Source: Proteiniphilum acetatigenes DSM 18083
GTDB lineage: Bacteria > Bacteroidota > Bacteroidia > Bacteroidales > Dysgonomonadaceae
DNA length: 64,000 bases
Assembly (NCBI RefSeq): GCF_000380985.1
Contig: NZ_KB905698.1
Location: 1-64,000, forward strand
Direction: 5' to 3'
A program made the position numbers and the translations under genes. Below the pieces are notes generated by a model. The model did no database searches and was not told where the DNA came from. It was given only the letters and a program-made list of their open reading frames with translations. Shown one piece after another: positions 43,884-53,536 of this stretch. How positions within the stretch are numbered: position 1 is the first letter of the stretch; every line of letters starts with the position of its first letter.

Positions 43884-46865
43884 TTAAAATTCAAGACCGA
43901 CATTCAGTGAGAAAGTCCGCGGCCGCGGATAAAATGACAAATCCATACCGTTCGGCACTTCGGGATCTACACCATCATATCCGGTTATGCAGAATACATT
44001 CTGCACCATAGCGCTCACATTAAGGGCACACCATTTGTTCACACGTCCGAAATTATACCCCAGTGTGATATTGTCCATCTTCAGGAAAGAAGCATTTCTC
44101 ACATAGTAATCCGACAGGTACTGGCGGTTATTGAATCCGGTTTCCAGGTAACTTGCCGACAGGTTATTGATCTGAAAAGAATTATAGCTTACCGTACTCC
44201 ATGCTCCTGTATTCATTGCCATCCCGTTGTATACATAATTACCCACGTTGGCACGGAAACTCATACCGAGTGTCCATCTGTCATACCGGAGCGATGTACT
44301 GAGCCCGAAAATAAAATCGGGAGCCGGCGATTTGTAACGGTATAAATCATTGGAATTGATCACTCCGTTGCCGTCGAGATCGGCATACGCACCTTCGATG
44401 GGTTTTCCCGTTTCTTCGTCGTATAATTGGTGATACACATAAAACATATAGGGTTCATAACCTTCGGAAAGCACCTGAAACTGGTAGCTGTCGATCGTCG
44501 GACCTACCAGCGTATTCATCGTGGCACTCCCTTCCACCAGCGACAGATTTTTCACCTTCATCTTCTGCCAGGTCATATTGTAACTTACATCCCATGTAAG
44601 ATCCCTGGTATTTACCAGTGTGGCGTTCAATGTGAATTCAACTCCGCGGCTGTCGACATTTCCCACATTGGTAAGAATATTTTTGTCGAAATTGCTTCCT
44701 GCAGGCGAAGGTACGGTTGCCAGCAGGTCTTTGGTCTGACGGGTATAATAATCGAGACTTCCGGTAATACGGTCTTTCAGGAATCCGAAATCGAATCCCG
44801 TATTCCAGGACGAAGTGGTTTCCCATTTCAGGTTCTGCACATAGGCTTCGGGACGATAGGTATGCAGCCACTGGTCGCCGAATTGTACTTCCGCTCCTTC
44901 CTGACTATAGGTATATACCGGCAGGTAATTGTAGTTCCCGATACCTTCCTGTTGTCCCGTCACTCCGTAGCTTGCCCGTAATTTCAGGGTACTGATCAGA
45001 GGATTGTCCCTTAGGAAGGCCTCTTCACTTATACGCCACGCCAGCGCTACGGAAGGGAAAGTACCCCAGCGGTGATCCCTGTGGAAGCGTGAGGTTCCGT
45101 CACGGCGGACCGTTGCCGTAAGCATATAGCGATTATCGAATGTATAGTTCAGACGGGCATAATAGGAAATAAGTGCATGGCGTTGATCGCCGGCTGCCGA
45201 CGTAGTCTGCACCTCTCCTATCGTATTCAACTCGCTGTATGGTGCTGTAATGCTCTTCCAGAACTGGTAATCATAACCCATCGTCGCATCGATACTGCTC
45301 TTTACGGAAGTAAGGTACTTATTGTAATTCAGGTAAGCCGTAAGCAATCGGTTTGTATTTTTTTGAGGCCCATACCCGTAGTCACGCCCTTTTGTGGTAT
45401 AATATTGCGCCGCTTCGGACGGCACATAGATCTCACCCTTGCCTTCGGCATGGTCATATCCCAGGGTGGTATGGAGTTTCAACTCGGGCAGGAAGTGCAT
45501 CTTGTAATCGATATCGGCATTACCGATAAAGCGGCTCACCCTACTCGCGGAATAGTACTGTTCAACCAGTCCCAATGGGTTACGCACACCGCCATTCACA
45601 GGGTTACCACTGTTATCGATCGCTTCATCATATCCGCCGAAATTACTGTTCCCTGAATAGACCGGCAGTGTGGGATTAAATGTGGAAGCAGCCCAGATGG
45701 CTTCGTTATTCGTAAAACGGTTATTGTTCACAGCACCTTTTCCATTGAGTGTAACCCTGAGATGATCAGCGAAGAAAGAGGGTGAGAATGAAAAGCTACC
45801 GGTAAAACGCTCGGCATTGTCACTCTTCATCAATCCGTTCTGGTTGTAATATCCAAACGCTACTCTCACCGGCCATTGCGAAGCGATACGCCCGGCGATG
45901 CTCAGGTTATTATCGGTACCGGATGCCGCACGGAAGATCTGATCATTCCAATCGGTCGAGGTTGTGCCAAGTAGCGCTTTCTGTTCAACTGTTCCCCTCC
46001 CATTGATGATATCGGCGAACTGATCACGGCTCAGCATATCCGCCATCTTTGTACGTGTCTGCACCGAATTGGTAGTGTTGAACGTTACCCGCAGACGGTC
46101 ATCCGTCCCTCTTTTCGTGGTGATGATGATCACCCCGTTGGATGCACGTGAACCGTAGATTGCAGTGGAAGAGGCATCTTTCAGTATGGTCATGCTTTCG
46201 ATATCCGAAGGATTAATCAGGCTCAGGAAATTCCCGGAGTTACCGCTGATTCCCCCGTTCTCCAGGGGTACTCCGTCGAGGACTATCAACGGGTCGTTAC
46301 TGGCGTTGAGTGATGCACCTCCACGGATACGGATGGTGCTTCCGGAGGTGGGCGATCCGCTGTTCGACATGATCTGCACACCGGAGACCTTACCATTGAT
46401 CAGTTGTTCGGGCGATCCGATCAATCCTACGTTAAAATCTTTGCTGCTTACGTTGCTGACCGATCCGGTCAGGTCGCTTTTACGCTGCGTACCGTAGCCG
46501 ATGACAACAAGATTATCCAATGTATAAGACTCCGGTTGCAATTGAATATTCACCGGTCCTGCGTCAACTACCGGCACGACCTGTGTCTCATAGCCGATAA
46601 AGGAGACCTGTATTTCGGTTTTTCCGGCAGGAAGCGTCAGGCTATACTCGCCGTTTATACCGGCGGTTGTTCCGATGGTAGTCCCCGTCACCAGGATTGT
46701 TGCCCCGACCAAAGGTTCATTATTCTCATCGGTAATAACCCCTGTAATCCGTCGTCCGCCTTCCTGCTGTGCGAGCAGGGGGGAAGTACTTCCGGGAAGG
46801 ATCAGGTACAGTATGGCTATAGCGAATACTGTAATAATAGGGTGAAGTGATCTTCGTTCATTCAT
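43884..46865 (-). CDS. susC: SusC/RagA-family TonB-linked outer-membrane transporter
   Basis: 993 residues. A signal peptide is followed by a carboxypeptidase-D-like domain (RITGVITDENNEPLVGATIL), the SusC-specific plug signature (VVIGYGTQRKSDLTGSVSNV, IRIRGGASLNASNDPLIVLDG, ILKDASSTAIYGSRASNGVI) and a long barrel ending in FYPRPRTFSLNVGLEF. It imports glycan fragments with SusD, using TonB energy. It follows the large glycosidase by only 51 bp with no promoter box in the gap, so it is probably co-transcribed from the promoter at 49503-49510. Confidence 0.96.
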   Translation of the reverse strand: MNERRSLHPIITVFAIAILYLILPGSTSPLLAQQEGGRRITGVITDENNEPLVGATILVTGTTIGTTAGINGEYSLTLPAGKTEIQVSFIGYETQVVPVVDAGPVNIQLQPESYTLDNLVVIGYGTQRKSDLTGSVSNVSSKDFNVGLIGSPEQLINGKVSGVQIMSNSGSPTSGSTIRIRGGASLNASNDPLIVLDGVPLENGGISGNSGNFLSLINPSDIESMTILKDASSTAIYGSRASNGVIIITTKRGTDDRLRVTFNTTNSVQTRTKMADMLSRDQFADIINGRGTVEQKALLGTTSTDWNDQIFRAASGTDNNLSIAGRIASQWPVRVAFGYYNQNGLMKSDNAERFTGSFSFSPSFFADHLRVTLNGKGAVNNNRFTNNEAIWAASTFNPTLPVYSGNSNFGGYDEAIDNSGNPVNGGVRNPLGLVEQYYSASRVSRFIGNADIDYKMHFLPELKLHTTLGYDHAEGKGEIYVPSEAAQYYTTKGRDYGYGPQKNTNRLLTAYLNYNKYLTSVKSSIDATMGYDYQFWKSITAPYSELNTIGEVQTTSAAGDQRHALISYYARLNYTFDNRYMLTATVRRDGTSRFHRDHRWGTFPSVALAWRISEEAFLRDNPLISTLKLRASYGVTGQQEGIGNYNYLPVYTYSQEGAEVQFGDQWLHTYRPEAYVQNLKWETTSSWNTGFDFGFLKDRITGSLDYYTRQTKDLLATVPSPAGSNFDKNILTNVGNVDSRGVEFTLNATLVNTRDLTWDVSYNMTWQKMKVKNLSLVEGSATMNTLVGPTIDSYQFQVLSEGYEPYMFYVYHQLYDEETGKPIEGAYADLDGNGVINSNDLYRYKSPAPDFIFGLSTSLRYDRWTLGMSFRANVGNYVYNGMAMNTGAWSTVSYNSFQINNLSASYLETGFNNRQYLSDYYVRNASFLKMDNITLGYNFGRVNKWCALNVSAMVQNVFCITGYDGVDPEVPNGMDLSFYPRPRTFSLNVGLEF

Positions 46866-46916
46866 AATTACGTTACATTTTTATGGTATAATGATATTTT
46901 AATAGTGGATATTGCG

Positions 46917-49472
46917 TTATTCGAGCCATACATCGGCGATCTCAATAACAGCCTGCTCATTCTTCCGGCCATCGAACGCGATCTCCAGTTGTTCAATATC
47001 CTCAGGCCGGAAAGGGATAGGCACGACGGGGTCGAAATATTTTTTCAGGAATACCGGATAAGGATGCGGCAACAATGCCGTGGCTGTCTGTTGCAGATCC
47101 GACAGGGGAATGCGGTATAAGGATTTACCCTTTACGGCAATTTTGGCAGCATAGGTGTAACCGGCATTTGTAACGAAACCGATGCTGACGCTGTCGGGGC
47201 CATTCTGTAGCGTCAGGCAAAGGGTCTTACTATCTCTCAGGCGCTTTGTCCGCAACCCGATCTCCTCCTTTATATAGCTCCGGAGAAAGAAACGGGGATC
47301 CTCATCATCCGATTCGAATACAAAACGTTGCATTGGTCTACTCTCCGGACAGGTATCGATCAGCTCCCTTTGTACACGGCTCCATTCGGGCATGGTATAC
47401 GTCTCTATCCGGTTGTACTCATGCGTCGCACTATAAAGGTGTATCGCACTTGTTTCGTCAACGATCCTGGTTTCCCAATATATCGGAGAGGCATAGTCCC
47501 AATCGAGCGGATTCCCGGATATTCCTGCAGGAAAAGTGGTAGGCTTGCCGTCCCGTGAAACAATGATAGTATACCTGAACTTACCCTGTGTGACAACTTC
47601 TGCGGGGATGGTAGCCCGGTAAGTATAGCCGTGTACCCTTTCCATGGGATAACGGGGATTGTTATCGCTCCAGAATGAGATACGGTCGGTATATATCCAT
47701 ACCGAGTCGGGAAATGCCGGCCCGGCGATCTGTGCTTCGATCACCAGGGGTTTACCGCTTTCGCTCACCGCTGCGGACTGATGCGATACACTGTATGTTT
47801 GCGCGCGGGGTTGCGGTGCCACATATTCACCTAACCGGATAGTGTTCCACGGGGTATCGGCATCCCACTGTACCGGGGAGACATACCCTTTGCGTTGCAG
47901 GATATACACACCCGGGCCGAGAGCAGGAATAACACCGCCCACAGCCTGGGTGCTGTACCTGTTTCCTTCATTGATCCCCCTGATTTCAAAATCATCCTGC
48001 AATGCAGGCAGGCGGAGCGTCATATCCCAACTGTTCCATGCAATGGTCACCACGTCCTTGCGAAGTGATGGCTTGGCGAACGGATCGCTTACCACCACGG
48101 CATCGGGCATTACCTCGAGTCGCCACACACCCTCTTCCAACCGGTCGATAAAATAAGCGCCTGTTCCTTCGTACTGTACGATGGGCGAATTGCCGTATCC
48201 GGCTATCGATTCCAATGCAATGGCATCAACAGGCGGGATGGCGGTATGGTTGGAATAAAAGTATTTCTCTTTCGTATTCATCATACTCAGATCCTGTGTA
48301 TAGCTTACTGTAAAATCCGCGAAGAGTGTATCGGCAGGGTACACACCGTAGGATTGTCCGCGTGGAACGGAATAAGTCACTTCGGCGGCAATTTTCATGC
48401 TGACGGCTTTCTGCGGGGTATAAGCCAGGTTAAGGAAATGCGTCTGATACTCGGTATTGGCCCATGCCATATCCATCGGATCATAGGCGAACTGTGTGAT
48501 CCATTGGAACCCGGCTGTGCGGAATGTCCGGGCCATAGCAGGATGCATATAGGAATACATGATATCGGCCGGATCATATTCGTATACCAACCGGGTTTTG
48601 TTCTCAAATCCTTTTATATGACTGAAGGGGATATGAAAATCATCGACATACGGCAGGAAGTTCCCTTTCCGGGTATATCCCGACACCAGTCCGATGGGAT
48701 ACCACTGGTAAGTGGTTCCCTGTATGCCGGTGGCATAATAGGCTTCCACCTGCTCCATATTATGACTCACGTTGTAAAACACGGGTTTACGATTTCCCGC
48801 TTTACGCAGGGCAGCAAGCATGCGGTGGATGTAATCACGGGTTTGTTGTTGTGTACCTGTATGGCAGGGCTCGTTATTGATCTCAAAGCCGACTACCGAA
48901 GGGTCGTCCTTGTATGCCTTTCCGGTATACGGATTGACATGCATGGCCAGGGAAGCGATATAGCGTTCCTGTGCACGGATGGCTTCGGGATTAGCATGGA
49001 TCTCACACTTATCATACGCATACGAAAAACCTCCGGTCGGTTGGTTCCTTTCCGGGTATCCGTTGCCGAAATTGGTCATGGCCGTAAGTACAATATGGAT
49101 ATCCCGCTCCTTGAGTTTATAGATCAGCCAGTCCAACAAGTCGAGATGATCGTTCTCTATCAGGTTCCCTTCGATATCGGATATCTCCACATCCCAGATA
49201 TGGATACGGTAAGCATTGAATCCCAGCCGGGCAAAATGATAGACATCCCTGTCGATCGCCGCTTTACGGTCAATATCTAGGTATCCCATTGCCCGGTAGG
49301 CATGGGCAAACGGAAGGGTGTAGTTTACTCCGAAAAAAGAGGCTTCCCCGCGGGTATCTTCCCAGCGCATCACACCGTTTTTGTCGATGTATATAGCCGG
49401 TATTTCTTTTGCTTGCGTTGCAGGAAAAAAAATCAGGAAACAGAAAATAAGGGTCAAAATTCGTCTTTGCAT
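46917..49472 (-). CDS. Large exported clan GH-A glycosidase (GH147-like candidate)
   Basis: 851 residues. A signal peptide (FFPATQAKE) lacks a lipobox. The TIM barrel includes FFGVNYTLPFAHAYRAMGYL, NAYRIHIWDVEISDIEGNL and VVGFEINNEPCHTGT (acid/base Glu about 200). TRLVYEYDPADIM (about 298) is a possible nucleophile region. C-terminal beta-rich domains follow, one with TYRATIPAEVVTQGKFRYTI. The NEP motif places it in clan GH-A, near GH5/GH147. In Bacteroides, GH147 enzymes are galactan-active, which suits a GH53/GH2 locus. The exact family is not certain. First gene after the HTCS, with its own promoter and operator-like repeats. Confidence 0.75.
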   Translation of the reverse strand: MQRRILTLIFCFLIFFPATQAKEIPAIYIDKNGVMRWEDTRGEASFFGVNYTLPFAHAYRAMGYLDIDRKAAIDRDVYHFARLGFNAYRIHIWDVEISDIEGNLIENDHLDLLDWLIYKLKERDIHIVLTAMTNFGNGYPERNQPTGGFSYAYDKCEIHANPEAIRAQERYIASLAMHVNPYTGKAYKDDPSVVGFEINNEPCHTGTQQQTRDYIHRMLAALRKAGNRKPVFYNVSHNMEQVEAYYATGIQGTTYQWYPIGLVSGYTRKGNFLPYVDDFHIPFSHIKGFENKTRLVYEYDPADIMYSYMHPAMARTFRTAGFQWITQFAYDPMDMAWANTEYQTHFLNLAYTPQKAVSMKIAAEVTYSVPRGQSYGVYPADTLFADFTVSYTQDLSMMNTKEKYFYSNHTAIPPVDAIALESIAGYGNSPIVQYEGTGAYFIDRLEEGVWRLEVMPDAVVVSDPFAKPSLRKDVVTIAWNSWDMTLRLPALQDDFEIRGINEGNRYSTQAVGGVIPALGPGVYILQRKGYVSPVQWDADTPWNTIRLGEYVAPQPRAQTYSVSHQSAAVSESGKPLVIEAQIAGPAFPDSVWIYTDRISFWSDNNPRYPMERVHGYTYRATIPAEVVTQGKFRYTIIVSRDGKPTTFPAGISGNPLDWDYASPIYWETRIVDETSAIHLYSATHEYNRIETYTMPEWSRVQRELIDTCPESRPMQRFVFESDDEDPRFFLRSYIKEEIGLRTKRLRDSKTLCLTLQNGPDSVSIGFVTNAGYTYAAKIAVKGKSLYRIPLSDLQQTATALLPHPYPVFLKKYFDPVVPIPFRPEDIEQLEIAFDGRKNEQAVIEIADVWLE

Positions 49473-49502
49473 ACGTATTGCCTTTTAGTAACAATGATGC
49501 AG

Positions 49503-49510
49503 CAAAGATA
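49503..49510 (-). promoter_or_regulatory. PUL promoter, -7 box
   Basis: The minus strand reads TATCTTTG, a full TAnnTTTG match, about 30 bases before the glycosidase start at 49472. The direct repeats at 49538-49569 lie just upstream, where an activator would touch the -33 region. Confidence 0.55.
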
Positions 49511-49537
49511 GGCATGTGTAAAGGAGATTAAAAGCAC

Positions 49538-49569
49538 ATCCCGGACATAAATGGATAGATTTCGGACAT
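49538..49569 (-). promoter_or_regulatory. Candidate HTCS operator: two 11-bp direct repeats, 21 bp apart
   Basis: On the plus strand ATCCCGGACAT (49538-49548) and ATTTCGGACAT (49559-49569) match at 9 of 11 positions and start 21 bp apart, two helical turns. AraC-type DNA-binding domains, such as the one at the C-terminus of the HTCS, bind direct repeats of this kind. The pair lies between the HTCS gene and the first glycosidase gene, 28 bp upstream of the -7 box. Confidence 0.5.
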
Positions 49570-49588
49570 GACCCTTTATCCTGTCCGG

Positions 49589-52500
49589 TCAGTTGTCAGC
49601 GTGTTCTTCCATAAACTGCCGCGGCGTCCTTCTGAACTCCGCCTGGAAGCATTTCGAGAAATAAGAGTGGTTGGAATATCCCACCATATACATCACTTCC
49701 GCCACCGTGAATTTTTTCTGACGGAGCAGCATGGCCGCTTTTTTCATCCTGATGGATTTGATATATTCCACAGGTGACATGCCGGTGAGTTGTTTCGTTT
49801 TGCGATAGATCTGTTTATTGTTTATCCCTGACAGCTCACTGAGTGCATTTACATTCAGCTCCGAATCGGAAACATGGTCTTCGATAATCCGCGTGAGTTT
49901 CGACAGGAATTTTTCGTCATACGATACCGCTTCGATGGCCCTGGGCTCCGAAATAATTTCCATACGCGCTTTGGCTTCCATCTGCTGTTTACGGAGAAGT
50001 AGTTGCTCCACCCGCGAAAGTAGTATCTCCGGCTCGAAAGGCTTTCCTATAAAAGCGTCGATATGGAGATGAATGCTTTCGAGCTCGGTTTCCTTATCGT
50101 TTTTGGCGGTGAGCAGGATAATCGGAATGGTCGATGTGGGAATATGTTTCTTGATCCGCTGACACATTTCCAGGCCGTTCATTACAGGCATCATCACATC
50201 CGCAATAATGAGATCAGGTTGGAATTCGAAACAAAGTTCTACCCCTGCCTTACCATTCTCGGCCACTTTACAACGGTACCGGGGTTGTAATGTTTCACAG
50301 ATAAATCCGGTAATATCAGCATTATCGTCCACTACAAGGATCAACGGTTTATCTCCTGAAATAATCTGATCCTCTTCCTTATGAAGTACCTCTGGCAATG
50401 TTTGCCGGAACGGTAACGGAAGGATTAACGTGATTGATGTACCCCGGCCTTCCTCCGAAACCACACGGATCTTTCCTCCGTGTAACTCGGTATAACTCTT
50501 TACCAGATAAAGCCCGATACCGGTACCTTCTCTCTTTCCCAATGTATTGGAAGACTGGAAAAAGCGTTGGAATATGTATGGAAGATCTTTTTCGGGAATC
50601 CCTATTCCGTTATCGGATACTGTAATTTCCAATTCTCCAGTAGTATCAGAAGCATGTATCGAGAGATTTATTTCACCCCCTTCGGAAGTATACTTGAAAG
50701 CGTTTGACAACAAATTCCCGAGGATCGACTCGAATTTAAGCACATCAATATCCAGATAAAGTTCCGGGAGATTACTTTCGAAAAGAAGAGCGATTTGTTT
50801 CTCTTTGATTATCTCCTCCTCATACACGCCCAAAAGACTTCTGGCAAAAGAGATAAACTCTACTTTCGAGAGGATCAGGACAGATCCGGCGTTATCGTCT
50901 ATCCGGTTAAAATCCAGTACCTGGTGTATCAGCGAGTTCAGTTTCCGGGCATTACGCTGCACTATCTCCAGTTGCTTCTTCTCCGACGGGTTCTTCACTT
51001 CGAGGAGCAGTTTGCTGACCGGAGCGACAATCATACTCAAAGGTGTTTTAAAGTCGTGGGATATATGTGTGAAGAAATCTATCTTCGACTGTGACTGTTC
51101 CAGTATTTTCTCTTTCTCAAGACGTTCAAATTTCAGGCGGTTTCTTACCCTGAAAAAATTGATTATCCAGAAAATAAAGGTCAGCGTCAAAAGTATATAA
51201 ACCGCTTTAGCCCATGCCGTATAGTACCAGGGAGGATTGATCCGGATATCGATTGTATAAGGTTGATCCGACGGTTTTCCATACGGGTCAGGTTCACTGA
51301 TCAAAAGCTGATAGCTCCCATATTTCAGGTTATGATAAGTGATCCTGTTGGTATTTTGTTTCAACAGATTCCAATCCTGATCTATCGACGTCAACTTATA
51401 CATAAATTTGGTTTTTTCTTCCAGCGAATAGGACAAGTCGGATATTTCGAATGAAAGGTTATTCTGTGTATGACCGAATATAAATTTCCGGGCATAACGG
51501 ATACCCTCCTCACTGATTCCGTCTTCAGGGGTTACCAGACGATTATTGACATACAGGGCTGTAATCGTTACCGGACGTTCCACCCTGTGCATTCTGGCAA
51601 TTTCGGGAGAGGTAATCACCAATCCGTCAACACCACCCATATAGATTAACCGGTCCCCGGGGTTATAATACAAACTTGTAAAAGCCTTATCCATGACATG
51701 GAAGCGTCGCACATCCATCGTCTCTTTTTGGATAATCCACGAACCGTCAGTGGTAGATACCCATATATCCTGTTCCACTTCGATCATTGATAATATTTCA
51801 TTTTGTCCGAAACTTTCCAGTAAAACGATATCCGGTTTTACACTCCCCGGCATAAAACGCATCGCTCCACGACGAAATCCGGCCCAGATAACACCCTCAC
51901 CATCACACAGGATATAATTCAGGCTCTCACTGTCCGGGATATCGTCGATCGGGATACGGGTAATTTCACGAGTCCGGATATTGATTTTTGTCATTCCTTT
52001 GTTGTAGAGTAACATCCAGATATTTCCTTCGTGATCGGGAATCAGTTGGTTGACAAACATGCCCGGCAAACCATTGTCCGTAGAATAGTGATAGTCGGCG
52101 ACATAGCTCCCCTCAGGGGCTTTCATCAATCTTTCCTTATCAACGATAAACACCCCGCCAAGAAAACTGGCGATCCACAGATAGCCGTCATTATCCTCAA
52201 ACAAATAATAGGCCCAGTTGCAATTATACATTCCGGTACTGTCTACTATATTATAATGGATAAATTGTTCCGTCGTATAATCGTATCGATTAATACTTCC
52301 GTCCGTAGCAATCCAGAGGTTACGGTCTTTATCCTCATAAATATTCCGCACACGATTATGAGACAGCGGGGCGCTTCTGTTTCCCATTTTATACCAGATT
52401 GCCCGGGTATCTTGTCCGGAAACAGACCGGGAACGGATCAACCCGTTAGTACCTCCGAACCAGTAATATCCGTGGGAATCTTTAAAAAGCGAATAAAAGT

Positions 52501-53521
52501 GATTACCCTCTCCCGTACCGGTGATCTGTGAAATCGGCACATACCGGAAACCATTATTGAAACGGGAGAGCGAAATACCGTAATCTGTCCCTAACCAACT
52601 ATTTTTTTCCTTATCAGTAAAAATGGTCCATACGATATTATTGGATAACGAAGAACTGTTACGGGAATCGTGGACCACATGCTGCAACTCTCCTTCCGCC
52701 TGATAGATATAAAGTCCGTTATCCGTTCCTGCCAATAAATTCTGTTGTTGATCCAACGCCAATGTTTTGACCGAATTTTCATGGAAGAACGTTAATTGCT
52801 CCACTTTCTTCGATGCAGGATCATACCTGAACAGATTCCCTTCCGTACCGATCCAGATACAACTCCTTACGGTATCTTCCAACAATGAGTTTACGAACAG
52901 ATTACTTTTATTGACGGCACCGGGAAGAGGAATGGATTCGAAAGTATCCTTTTCCGGCAGATAACAGGATAATCCGTCGTAGGTTCCGATGTATATACGA
53001 TCGTCCGTCGAATGGATAAGAGAGTAAATCGTTTCATGCGTTAAGCCTTTGTGTGTAGTTCTATCGATCCTCTCCAACCGTTCCGATTCGAAATCATAGG
53101 TATACAATCCGTTAAGCGTCCCGATCCATAACACCTTATCACGGCATACCATTGTACGGATATCCGTAGGGAAGGCGATGCCAGGATCTTCATATCTGTC
53201 GGTATGATAGTTATAGACCAGTAATCCGTTATCCGATCCCAGATACAAATAGTTTTCCCCAATGGTTATACCACAATAGATCCGGCTATTGCTCCGCTCC
53301 CCGTAAGAAAAATGAGGTTGTACTGAATACCCGTCGTAACTGAACAACCCTTTATCCGTACCTATCCACATCATTCCCTGCCGGTCCTGAATAAAACTGT
53401 TCACGACAGACGCCTCGGGCCCTAAATGGATATTCTCGAAAATCTGATAATTGATGTTCTGACCGAAAGCCGGCACATAGAAACATATCGTAAGAAAAAG
53501 ATATATAGATCGTAGTAACAT
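49589..53521 (-). CDS. Hybrid two-component system regulator (HTCS) of the galactan PUL
   Basis: 1310 residues. In order: signal peptide, about 14 Reg_prop beta-propeller repeats (for example QDRQGMMWIGTDKGLFSYDG) and a Y_Y_Y domain to about 765; a membrane helix at about 773-793 (VYILLTLTFIFWIINFF); a HisKA domain with the phospho-His in FFTHISHDFKTPLS (about 825); and a HATPase (NLLSNAFKYTSEGG, GTGIGLYLVKSYTELHGG). A receiver domain has Asp in LIIADVMMPVMNG (about 1107), and an AraC-type HTH runs from about 1207 to the end (GYSNHSYFSKCFQAEFRRTP). It senses an oligosaccharide in the periplasm and switches on the PUL. It starts 15 bp after the radical SAM gene, with AGAAGG as ribosome-binding site. 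Confidence 0.95.
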   Translation of the reverse strand: MLLRSIYLFLTICFYVPAFGQNINYQIFENIHLGPEASVVNSFIQDRQGMMWIGTDKGLFSYDGYSVQPHFSYGERSNSRIYCGITIGENYLYLGSDNGLLVYNYHTDRYEDPGIAFPTDIRTMVCRDKVLWIGTLNGLYTYDFESERLERIDRTTHKGLTHETIYSLIHSTDDRIYIGTYDGLSCYLPEKDTFESIPLPGAVNKSNLFVNSLLEDTVRSCIWIGTEGNLFRYDPASKKVEQLTFFHENSVKTLALDQQQNLLAGTDNGLYIYQAEGELQHVVHDSRNSSSLSNNIVWTIFTDKEKNSWLGTDYGISLSRFNNGFRYVPISQITGTGEGNHFYSLFKDSHGYYWFGGTNGLIRSRSVSGQDTRAIWYKMGNRSAPLSHNRVRNIYEDKDRNLWIATDGSINRYDYTTEQFIHYNIVDSTGMYNCNWAYYLFEDNDGYLWIASFLGGVFIVDKERLMKAPEGSYVADYHYSTDNGLPGMFVNQLIPDHEGNIWMLLYNKGMTKINIRTREITRIPIDDIPDSESLNYILCDGEGVIWAGFRRGAMRFMPGSVKPDIVLLESFGQNEILSMIEVEQDIWVSTTDGSWIIQKETMDVRRFHVMDKAFTSLYYNPGDRLIYMGGVDGLVITSPEIARMHRVERPVTITALYVNNRLVTPEDGISEEGIRYARKFIFGHTQNNLSFEISDLSYSLEEKTKFMYKLTSIDQDWNLLKQNTNRITYHNLKYGSYQLLISEPDPYGKPSDQPYTIDIRINPPWYYTAWAKAVYILLTLTFIFWIINFFRVRNRLKFERLEKEKILEQSQSKIDFFTHISHDFKTPLSMIVAPVSKLLLEVKNPSEKKQLEIVQRNARKLNSLIHQVLDFNRIDDNAGSVLILSKVEFISFARSLLGVYEEEIIKEKQIALLFESNLPELYLDIDVLKFESILGNLLSNAFKYTSEGGEINLSIHASDTTGELEITVSDNGIGIPEKDLPYIFQRFFQSSNTLGKREGTGIGLYLVKSYTELHGGKIRVVSEEGRGTSITLILPLPFRQTLPEVLHKEEDQIISGDKPLILVVDDNADITGFICETLQPRYRCKVAENGKAGVELCFEFQPDLIIADVMMPVMNGLEMCQRIKKHIPTSTIPIILLTAKNDKETELESIHLHIDAFIGKPFEPEILLSRVEQLLLRKQQMEAKARMEIISEPRAIEAVSYDEKFLSKLTRIIEDHVSDSELNVNALSELSGINNKQIYRKTKQLTGMSPVEYIKSIRMKKAAMLLRQKKFTVAEVMYMVGYSNHSYFSKCFQAEFRRTPRQFMEEHADN

Positions 53522-53536
53522 ATGTTTTAATACCTT

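Noticed and set aside
48246-49280. A 344-codon plus-strand open frame opposite the large glycosidase gene
   Set aside because: The opposite strand carries clear glycosidase motifs and a signal peptide across the same bases. The frame is a codon-bias shadow.
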